The notes beneath the pieces were generated by a model. It saw only the letters and a list, made by a program, of their open reading frames with translations, ran no database searches and was not told where the DNA came from. Positions 7,256 through 13,160 of a DNA stretch of 13,160 nt are shown here, piece by piece. A program made the position numbers and the translations under genes. How positions within the stretch are numbered: position 1 is the stretch's first letter; each line of letters begins with the position of its first letter. Origin of the DNA: Chloroflexota bacterium (lineage in GTDB: Bacteria > Chloroflexota > Ktedonobacteria > Ktedonobacterales > Ktedonobacteraceae); NCBI GenBank assembly GCA_005881995.1, contig VBHV01000124.1, positions 1-13,160 on the forward strand. The letters are read 5' to 3'.

Positions 7256-7337
7256 AGATCAGAGGTGTGCACCACCCCTTGTCCCTACGAAATAGGCGGG
7301 CGGAGAAACAGCCAGTGTGCCAAAGGAGGGTCAACCG

Positions 7338-10300
7338 ATGCCAGATCATGAAGGACAGCAGCTTGGCAATTATAGATTGGTGCGCTCACTTGGGCAGGGC
7401 GGCTTCGCGCATGTCTACCTTGGCGAACATATTCACCTGCGCACCCTGGCGGCGGTGAAGGTGCTGGATACTCGCATGAGTGGGAGCGATGAAAGCCTGC
7501 AGTTTCGCCACGAGGCCCGTGTCATTGCCGACTTGCATCATCCCAATATTGTGCGCGTTTTAGATTTCTCGGTGATAGACGATACGCCTTTCCTGGTGAT
7601 GGAGTACGCGCCTAATGGCACCCTGGCGAAACGCCATCCTCGGGGCATTCCATTGCCGCCGGTGGTGGTGGTCTCCTACGTCAAGCAGGTCGCGGCGGCG
7701 TTGCAGTATGCGCATACGCAGAAACGGCTGATTCACCTGGATGTCAAGCCGGCGAATATGCTCATTGGCAGCAACGACGAAATTTTGCTCAGTGACTTCG
7801 GCATCGCTCTGACCGCCATCAGTTCGCGTTCTCAAGCCATCGAAAACATCCTGGGTACCCTACCGTATATGTCTCCTGAGCACCTGAACGGCAAACCTTC
7901 CCTGGCGAGCGATCAGTATTCGTTGGGAGTCGTCGCCTATGAGTGGCTCTGCGGCTCTCCTCCATTTCAGGGGTCGCATTCCGCGCTCTTCGCCCAGCAC
8001 AGCTTTGCGCCTCCACCTTCCCTGCAAAGCAGGATGCCTGGCATTCCGTCAGGCGTAGACCAGATTGTCTTGAGAGCGTTAGCGAAACAACCGCAGCAGC
8101 GTTTCCCCAGCGTCCAGGATTTCGCGGATGCTCTGGAGGAGGCGGTGCTCCAGGCGCTGCAAGCGCCTGGAGCGATGGGAGGTGGGCATGCCGGGATTAC
8201 CAGACCATCACCTTCCAGTACAACGCAGCAGGTTCCACCCAGGATTGGCCCATCACCCTTTGTCGTTGGTTCGCCAGCGCATACCGGAACTCCCTTTGGA
8301 CAGACGGAGCAAGTATCTGAGCCGGTAGTGACGCCATTGCCTAATACGGGTGCGCCTGAACACCCACTTGTCCTGCAGGAGCGCGTGCTGATTCGGCAGG
8401 CGCAGACACTGGAGCAGGGCTATGAACTGCGCAAAACCGACCTGCAACGGCGACAGCGCGAGGAAGAGCAGGTTGCTTACCAGGCGCGGCAGAGCGCCAT
8501 GTCGCAGGCAGACCAGGCTATTGAGGAAGTTCGCCAGATCTATGCGCAGACGCGCAGCGAACTCTCGGCATCGGGTTGGAACTGGTGGGCCAAAGCGCGT
8601 ATCTTCACGCCTCCTCCTGAAGAACCTGCGCGCAGTCTCGATGCGGCAATACAGGTGGCTACCTGCCACACAACTGCCGCCGCCGCCAGCGACAGGGTGT
8701 CTGCATTTCTGAGACGCTATGCGCGTCCTGGCGTCTTGTTCACATGGATGCTGCGTCTTGCAGCGGTAGTGGCTGTAATTTTCGGCCTGCTGCTCCTCTG
8801 GGCATCTGGCTCGCCCGGTAGCCTGCTTCTAGATGCAGGCTGGGCGCTGATCGTCTTTATCGCTGTGCTGGTGGGGTGCTTTTACTGGCTCTACTACCCG
8901 CTCAGAAAAGCCTATGTGACGCTCACATATGTCGAACCACTGGTGGAACTCGCTCATCAGGAGCGATGCGCGAGCATCGAGGACATCTTTCAAACGCAAC
9001 TCCATGAAATCGGACAGCGTCTCGAAGAACAGAAGGATCAACTCGAGCACATCTTGCAGGAGCGATTGATGAAACTGCGCGCTGATGTGGTGACTTTTCT
9101 TCATGAAACGAGTTATGCTGGCGCGGGCTGGGATGATGCCTCCTGGGATGCCTGGGAGACCTTGCATATTACTCCTGCTGTCGCTCGTATCGGCGCGCTG
9201 ATGCTGCCTGCACAACTGGCTCTTCCACCACTGCCAGCGCTCATCTCCTGTCCAGAGGGCTGCAATCTGTTCATCAAGGCGGCAGGAGCAGCAAAGCAGA
9301 GCGCGGCGGCGGTAGTACAATCGCTGTTGATACGCCTGCTGGCGACGCAGCAACCAGGGAATGTGCGTCTCACCATCATCGATCCCATTGAACTGGAGAA
9401 TACGCTGAATCCATTTTCACCGCTGGCTGAGCATCATACCATGCTGGGAACGGGCAATGCCTGGGTCAGTACGCAGGAAATCGAGCAGCAATTACGCGGT
9501 GTAACCGATCATATCCGCCATGTGCACCGCAAGCGCAGTGAGTATAGAGTGGAAAGAGAGAAGGGAGAGGAAGACAATGAGAGCAGTCTCCAGGCTGAAC
9601 CTTATCATATCCTGGTGGTGATGGGCTTTCCAGCAAACTTCTCTCCAGCTGCGGCGAATGACCTGCTGGTGATCGCCAGAAATGGCCCGCGCTGCGGTGT
9701 TTCAACCATCGTCGTAGGCGACCTTGACCAGCCATTCCCCGCTCTTCTCGGCCTTGAATTACATGCGCTGGAACGTATTTCCAGTGTGATCACCGGCAAT
9801 GAGCAGCACTTTAGCTGGCTGGACCCCGATTTCTCAGCGTGCCAGTTGCAGTTGGATACGCTGCCACCACTGCCATTGTCCACGCAACTTTTACAAACGG
9901 TGCGCCAGTACCTTTCCGACGCTGCCTCGGTTGAGTACAATACGCGGCTGAAGGAACTGTTAGATCAGCCTCAATGGCCGGCGTCCGGTGATAGGGTGAA
10001 GGCCTGGCTGGGGCACCCGGTAATACTGAAAGAGCCAACTGCTGTCACCTTCTCGCGGGAAAGTGGCAGTCATCTCCTTATTGTCGGCAAGCAGGAGGAG
10101 ATGGCGATGAGCATAGCTGTGACCTCTCTCGTCAGCCTTGCCGCGCAATGTCCACCCCAACGCCTGCAATGCTACATCGTTGACACCAACTCGAAACAGG
10201 ATGTGTTGCAGGTGGTCGGGCAATTGCTGCCCGGATACATATCGCGTGTGGTGACGCGGCAGAACCTGCATTCCGGTCTTGCCCAGGTCATCACCTATAT

Positions 10301-10769
10301 CAGCGACGTACTTGAACAACGGCGCGCGTCGGATGCTTTCGAGCATACATCGATCTTGCTCATTTTACACGGTTTGCAGCGTATGGATGAACTACGTCAA
10401 AAGCCTGCTCAACATGAACATGCAGGTTCACCGGCACTGGCTGAACGATTCGCGACCATCCTACATCAGGGCCCTGATCTCGGTATCCACCTGTTGATGT
10501 GGTGTGACAGGCTTACAAGCCTGAAAAGCATGCCCGGCAGCAATGCACTTGAGCATTTTGACCGGCGGGTTGTCTTCCGCACGCCCTCGAAAAACGAATC
10601 GATGGAGTTGCTGGAATGGCCAGGCGCTACGGAACTCAGCCAGGATTACGCTGTGCTGTTCGATACGACTACAGGTGAGCGTGAAATGTTCCGTCCTTAT
10701 CACTTGCCGTCGAGGGAGTGGTTGGAGGAGGCAGCTGAAAAGATTGGGCGGAAAATACTCCCAAATTAG
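7338..10769 (+). CDS. Ser/Thr protein kinase fused to membrane hairpin and FtsK/SpoIIIE-like domains lacking the motor
   Basis: 1143 residues. The start is the ATG at 7338, with AAGGAGGG 7 nt upstream; an in-frame GTG at 7317 has no good site. Residues 12-270 are a PknB-type kinase: glycine loop LGQGGFAHV 18-26, K41, E59, catalytic IHLDVKPAN with D135 and N140, DFG 153-155, SPE 179-181. So it is probably active, though it has HLD rather than HRD. Residues 280-340 are a Pro/Ser/Thr-rich linker, then a charged coiled coil at 345-410. Two membrane helices (about 471-490 and 501-520) form a hairpin, leaving both halves cytoplasmic, and a second coiled coil is at 545-585. Residues 595-865 and 866-1125 resemble the two flanking domains of a large FtsK/SpoIIIE-like family (RLTIIDP, EPYHILVVMGFPANFS, GPRCGVST; VKAWLGHPV, GIHLLMWCD, FRPYHLP). 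The usual Walker-bearing module between them is absent and the remaining P-loop positions are degenerate. Function is unknown; I infer a membrane-tethered signalling scaffold. Confidence 0.85.
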   Translation: MPDHEGQQLGNYRLVRSLGQGGFAHVYLGEHIHLRTLAAVKVLDTRMSGSDESLQFRHEARVIADLHHPNIVRVLDFSVIDDTPFLVMEYAPNGTLAKRHPRGIPLPPVVVVSYVKQVAAALQYAHTQKRLIHLDVKPANMLIGSNDEILLSDFGIALTAISSRSQAIENILGTLPYMSPEHLNGKPSLASDQYSLGVVAYEWLCGSPPFQGSHSALFAQHSFAPPPSLQSRMPGIPSGVDQIVLRALAKQPQQRFPSVQDFADALEEAVLQALQAPGAMGGGHAGITRPSPSSTTQQVPPRIGPSPFVVGSPAHTGTPFGQTEQVSEPVVTPLPNTGAPEHPLVLQERVLIRQAQTLEQGYELRKTDLQRRQREEEQVAYQARQSAMSQADQAIEEVRQIYAQTRSELSASGWNWWAKARIFTPPPEEPARSLDAAIQVATCHTTAAAASDRVSAFLRRYARPGVLFTWMLRLAAVVAVIFGLLLLWASGSPGSLLLDAGWALIVFIAVLVGCFYWLYYPLRKAYVTLTYVEPLVELAHQERCASIEDIFQTQLHEIGQRLEEQKDQLEHILQERLMKLRADVVTFLHETSYAGAGWDDASWDAWETLHITPAVARIGALMLPAQLALPPLPALISCPEGCNLFIKAAGAAKQSAAAVVQSLLIRLLATQQPGNVRLTIIDPIELENTLNPFSPLAEHHTMLGTGNAWVSTQEIEQQLRGVTDHIRHVHRKRSEYRVEREKGEEDNESSLQAEPYHILVVMGFPANFSPAAANDLLVIARNGPRCGVSTIVVGDLDQPFPALLGLELHALERISSVITGNEQHFSWLDPDFSACQLQLDTLPPLPLSTQLLQTVRQYLSDAASVEYNTRLKELLDQPQWPASGDRVKAWLGHPVILKEPTAVTFSRESGSHLLIVGKQEEMAMSIAVTSLVSLAAQCPPQRLQCYIVDTNSKQDVLQVVGQLLPGYISRVVTRQNLHSGLAQVITYISDVLEQRRASDAFEHTSILLILHGLQRMDELRQKPAQHEHAGSPALAERFATILHQGPDLGIHLLMWCDRLTSLKSMPGSNALEHFDRRVVFRTPSKNESMELLEWPGATELSQDYAVLFDTTTGEREMFRPYHLPSREWLEEAAEKIGRKILPN

Positions 10770-10770
10770 C

Positions 10771-10800
10771 TTGACGGTGTCTAGCTGGCTCTGGTACAAT
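10771..10800 (+). promoter_or_regulatory. Promoter of hisS
   Basis: TTGACG at 10771-10776, an 18-nt spacer, TACAAT at 10795-10800; each hexamer matches the consensus at five of six positions. It begins one base after the stop codon of the kinase gene. Transcription would start near 10807, leaving a leader of only about 13 nt in front of the ATG at 10820. Confidence 0.7.
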
Positions 10801-10819
10801 CGACGAAAAGGTGTAAGAA

Positions 10820-12082
10820 ATGGCAAAGAAAGTGGTGGCGTCTGTCCCACGAGGCATGCGGGACATCTTGCCGCAGCAGATGATCCGGCGGCAGTATGTG
10901 ATCGATGTAGTTCGCGGCGTCTTCGAGGAATTTGGTTTCGAACCGCTCTCAACACCCGCTGCAACGTACGGGGATGGGAAGGATAGGCTTGCACTCCGCT
11001 ACGATCTCTCGGTGCCCCTTTGCCGGGTAGTCGGCATGTATCCCGATCTGCCCAAGCCCTTCAAGCGCTATCAAATTGCCCCGGTCTGGCGCGCGGAACG
11101 CCCGCAGAAAGGACGCTATCGCGAATTCTACCAGTGTGACGCGGACACCGTTGGCAGCGCGAGTATGCTGGCCGATGCCGAGATACTCAATGTCATCTAC
11201 GAGGTACTCCGGCGGCTGGGCTTCAAGAGGTTTGTCATCAATATCAATGACCGGAAAATACTGACCGGCATTGGGCAATTTTCTGGCGTGCCGGGTGAAC
11301 TGCTTGGTGGCCTGTACCGCTCCATTGACAAGCTAGAAAAGATCGGCCTGGCGGGGGTGCGAGAGGAACTGCGGAGAAACGAGATCCCCGATGATGTCAT
11401 CGAAAAGATGCTCGATCTGCTCCAGATCGAAGGGGAGAACGAGGCGGTGCTGGCTTCACTGCGCGATAGATTGGGGAGTTATCCCGTTGCTCTGGAGGGG
11501 ATTGACGAACTTGAGGAGATCATCGGCTCCCTGAAGGCGCTTGATATTCCTGAAGAGTTTTACCAGTTCAAGTTTGCCATGGTGCGCGGTCTGGAATACT
11601 ATACGGGCCCTATCTATGAGACGACCATTGAGGAACCCAGGATGCCCAGCATTACCGGCGGGGGGCGTTACGATGAACTGGTGGGCATGTTCTCCCAGCG
11701 TAATTACCCTGCCACGGGAACGAGCATTGGTATCGAGCGTATCATTGACGCTATGGAGGAACTAAACATGTTTCCTCCAAACATTGGCAAGACGGTGGCC
11801 CAGGTGTTGGTGACGGTTTTCGACAAAACCCTGGTGAATGCATCGCTGCAGATGGCGAACACTCTGCGCCTGGGTGAATTGAAGACCGAGATGTACTTTG
11901 AGCAGGATCCACTAGGCACCCAGCTTCGCTATGCAGGCAAGAAAGGTATACCCTACGTGGTTATACTGGGACCAGATGAAGTCGCGGCCGGCCAGGTGAC
12001 GGTGCGAGACCTCGTGCGGAAAGAGCAGCAGACGGTTAGCCAGGCAGAGGCTGTTGGTCTTATCAGGCAATGGATGGTGTAA
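10820..12082 (+). CDS. hisS: Histidyl-tRNA synthetase, with shortened motif 1 region
   Basis: Class II aminoacyl-tRNA synthetase that charges tRNA-His, normally an essential cytoplasmic homodimer. 420 residues from the ATG at 10820, with AAAAGGTG 6 nt upstream. Seen: SVPRGMRDILP at 8-18; the histidine/ATP segment LALRYDLSVP at 57-66; motif 2 VWRAERPQKGRYREFYQCD at 89-107; the HisRS signature RGLEYYTG at 256-263 with catalytic R256; motif 3 GTSIGIERI at 300-308; and a C-terminal anticodon-binding domain at about 325-420. LRYDLSVP and REFYQCD mark it as the eukaryote-like subtype. Oddity: between TP (45-46) and LALRYD only ten residues remain where about 32 are usual, so the segment after motif 1 is missing in frame. 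HisZ is an unlikely alternative because the catalytic motifs and the anticodon domain are present. Its promoter lies just upstream and a separate promoter serves the tRNAs downstream. Confidence 0.95.
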   Translation: MAKKVVASVPRGMRDILPQQMIRRQYVIDVVRGVFEEFGFEPLSTPAATYGDGKDRLALRYDLSVPLCRVVGMYPDLPKPFKRYQIAPVWRAERPQKGRYREFYQCDADTVGSASMLADAEILNVIYEVLRRLGFKRFVININDRKILTGIGQFSGVPGELLGGLYRSIDKLEKIGLAGVREELRRNEIPDDVIEKMLDLLQIEGENEAVLASLRDRLGSYPVALEGIDELEEIIGSLKALDIPEEFYQFKFAMVRGLEYYTGPIYETTIEEPRMPSITGGGRYDELVGMFSQRNYPATGTSIGIERIIDAMEELNMFPPNIGKTVAQVLVTVFDKTLVNASLQMANTLRLGELKTEMYFEQDPLGTQLRYAGKKGIPYVVILGPDEVAAGQVTVRDLVRKEQQTVSQAEAVGLIRQWMV

Positions 12083-12089
12083 AAAGCAG

Positions 12090-12118
12090 TTGACAAAACA
12101 CCACAAGTATGATATCTT
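12090..12118 (+). promoter_or_regulatory. Promoter of the tRNA-Gly/tRNA-Cys unit
   Basis: Consensus TTGACA at 12090-12095, a 17-nt spacer, and TATCTT at 12113-12118. Predicted initiation is near 12125, about 17 nt before the mature 5' end of tRNA-Gly. It begins 7 nt after the hisS stop and there is no terminator between them, so read-through from hisS may add to tRNA expression. Confidence 0.7.
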
Positions 12119-12141
12119 AATCATGCGAACGCAAGATATAT

Positions 12142-12213
12142 GCGGGAGTGGCTCAGTGGTAGAGCATCTCCTTGCCAAGGAGAAAGTCGCGGGTTCGATC
12201 CCCGTCTCCCGCT
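12142..12213 (+). tRNA. tRNA-Gly (anticodon GCC)
   Basis: The cloverleaf closes fully: acceptor GCGGGAG with CTCCCGC, D-arm GCTCAGTGGTAGAGC, anticodon stem TCTCC/GGAGA around loop TTGCCAA (GCC), T-arm with GGTTCGATCCC, and discriminator T as expected for glycine. The bases after the discriminator are CCCA, so the CCA end is not plainly encoded and is probably added after transcription. Confidence 0.95.
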
Positions 12214-12230
12214 CCCAGTTGTCTTCATAC

Positions 12231-12304
12231 GGCGACGTCGCCAAGTGGTAAGGCACGGCTCTGCAAAAGCTGCACCAGCGGTTCGAATCCGCTCGTCGCC
12301 TCCA
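12231..12304 (+). tRNA. tRNA-Cys (anticodon GCA)
   Basis: Acceptor GGCGACG with CGTCGCC, D-arm GCCAAGTGGTAAGGC, anticodon stem CGGCT/AGCTG around loop CTGCAAA (GCA), T-arm with GGTTCGAATCC, discriminator T and an encoded CCA at 12302-12304. It begins 17 nt after tRNA-Gly and shares its transcript. Confidence 0.95.
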
Positions 12305-12309
12305 TCTAT

Positions 12310-12339
12310 GACGTGATGATGCAGATCACGTCTTTTTTT
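12310..12339 (+). terminator. Rho-independent terminator of the tRNA unit
   Basis: An 8-bp stem GACGTGAT (12310-12317) with ATCACGTC (12325-12332), a 7-nt loop, and a run of seven T at 12333-12339. It lies 5 nt after tRNA-Cys. Confidence 0.9.
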
Positions 12340-12357
12340 GTTTGTACTCGGCACCTA

Positions 12358-12472
12358 TTCGTCCTGCCAACGCACTGCGTGCAGGGCCCTTATCCAGCCT
12401 GCCAACGGACTGCGTCCTACCTACGGTCAGACAGGCTGATAGGAAGAGTGCTACGCACTCAGGCAGGACGAA
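12358..12472. repeat. Imperfect long hairpin with internal direct repeats in the recO leader
   Basis: Outer arms TTCGTCCTGCC (12358-12368) and GGCAGGACGAA (12462-12472) are perfect 11-nt inverted copies. Inside, CAGCCTG near 12396-12402 pairs with CAGGCTG near 12432-12438. Two direct repeats of the form CCTGCCAACG-ACTGCGT (12363-12382 and 12398-12417) are nested in it. The right arm ends directly before the recO ribosome binding site. It is probably a dispersed repeat; a regulatory hairpin is possible. Confidence 0.65.
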
Positions 12473-12488
12473 AGGAGAGGTGTTCCCC

Positions 12489-13160
12489 ATGCGACAACAA
12501 CGCAGCTATTCCAGCGAAGCCATTGTACTCAAGCGCACCGACCTTGGGGAAGCTGATCGTATCCTGACACTCTTCACCCCCAACAAAGGCAAATTTCGTG
12601 CCGTCGCCAAAGGCACACGTCGTCCCGTCAGTAAACTGGCAGGACATGTCGATCTGCTGTGTCGCAGCCAGTTGCAAATAGCCCTGGGGCGCAACCTCGA
12701 CATCGTGACCCAGGCGGAAGGGCGCGAGAATTTCCTGCACCTGCGTACCGATCTCTGGCATATGACCTGCGGCTTCTACCTCGCCGAACTGGTAGACCGT
12801 TTTGTGGAAGACCAGACGCCGCACTACGATATCTATGCCCTGCTGCTGGATACCCTGCGCTACCTGGATGCCGACGCCAACGCGCTTCAACAACAGCGCA
12901 CAAATGGCACAGAGCTAACTCCGCAGCAGGAAGAGGGAAATACCCGCCTGCTCTTGCGCTACTTTGAGCTGCGCCTGCTCTCGGCCATCGGCTACGAACC
13001 GGCCTTGCAGAATTGCGCGCACTGCGCCAGCGAGATACGCCCGGAGGACAACGGCTTCAGAGCCTCGCTTGGCGGCATCCTGTGTCCCCAGTGCTCGCGT
13101 TACTGGGAACGGCGTCTTTCGCTCAACGCGCTCAAGGTACTGCGCTACATGCAGCGCAGT
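12489..13160 (+). CDS. recO: DNA repair protein RecO, N-terminal 224 residues, cut by window edge
   Basis: RecO loads RecA onto single-stranded DNA together with RecR in the RecFOR gap-repair pathway and anneals complementary strands. The ATG at 12489 is preceded by GGAGAGG with an 8-nt spacer. The frame is open to the last base, so the C-terminus lies outside. Residues 7-80 are the OB fold, opening SYSSEAIVLKRTDLGEADRI with GKFRAVAKGTRRPVSKLAG, typical of the family. A helical domain follows (90-170), with an insert rich in Q, E and T at 130-152. A four-cysteine zinc site is formed by C176 and C179 (NCAHC) and C199 and C202 (CPQC), as in zinc-containing RecO. The gene is separated from the tRNAs by a terminator, so it needs its own promoter; I see no clear one, and the hairpin repeat fills most of the gap. 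Confidence 0.95.
   Translation, partial: MRQQRSYSSEAIVLKRTDLGEADRILTLFTPNKGKFRAVAKGTRRPVSKLAGHVDLLCRSQLQIALGRNLDIVTQAEGRENFLHLRTDLWHMTCGFYLAELVDRFVEDQTPHYDIYALLLDTLRYLDADANALQQQRTNGTELTPQQEEGNTRLLLRYFELRLLSAIGYEPALQNCAHCASEIRPEDNGFRASLGGILCPQCSRYWERRLSLNALKVLRYMQRS

Noticed and set aside
7317..7337. GTG at 7317 as the start of the kinase fusion
   Set aside because: There is no Shine-Dalgarno before it, while the ATG at 7338 has AAGGAGGG at ideal spacing and the kinase domain starts soon after.
7338..10769. Type VII secretion EssC/EccC ATPase
   Set aside because: EssC/EccC have several tandem ATPase domains with at least one intact Walker A and FHA or coupling regions; here there is a kinase, no intact P-loop, and no WXG100-type small gene nearby.
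10770..10819. T-box riboswitch in front of hisS
   Set aside because: The gap is only 50 nt and is filled by a promoter; no specifier stem, T-box sequence or terminator is present.
12054..12567. Short open frames over the tRNA region
   Set aside because: They overlap the two tRNAs and the terminator and lack ribosome binding sites or recognisable domains.

Overview
The window looks like a chromosomal segment of a Chloroflexota bacterium, probably of the Ktedonobacteria type. This is inferred from the eukaryote-like HisRS, the very large PknB-type kinase, the paired SWIM/XPB-like helicase-associated proteins and the many small palindromic repeats. No 16S gene or other definitive marker is present, so the taxonomic call is tentative.

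Layout. (1) 1-972, minus strand: 5' part of an IS4-family DDE transposase that runs off the left edge. (2) 1060-1363: a large imperfect hairpin element abutting the C-terminal stub of the 16S rRNA methyltransferase gene rsmE. (3) 1366-1988, minus strand: a dienelactone hydrolase gene broken by an out-of-frame internal deletion, with a palindromic repeat just upstream. (4) 2165-7214: two tandem, overlapping plus-strand genes for large XPB/Ssl2-type helicase-associated proteins; the first carries a SWIM zinc finger. Both have absorbed short palindromic or tandem repeats in frame. (5) 7338-10769: a 1143-residue fusion of a Ser/Thr kinase, coiled coils, a two-helix membrane hairpin and FtsK/SpoIIIE-like domains whose central Walker-bearing motor appears to be missing. 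(6) 10820-12082: hisS with its own promoter and an apparent loss of about 22 residues next to motif 1. (7) 12142-12340: tRNA-Gly(GCC), tRNA-Cys(GCA) and a rho-independent terminator. (8) 12358-12472: an imperfect hairpin leader, then recO from 12489 off the right edge.

How it fits together. The right third is ordinary housekeeping (histidyl-tRNA charging, tRNAs, recombinational repair). The left 2 kb is a decayed zone with an IS, a hairpin element and two broken genes. The centre is accessory: two putative DNA-binding helicase-associated proteins followed by a membrane-tethered kinase fused to a motor-less FtsK-like scaffold. The last of these is the most unusual item. A functional link between the helicase-associated pair and the kinase is suggested only by their order and shared strand; a 123-nt gap with a possible -10 box separates them.
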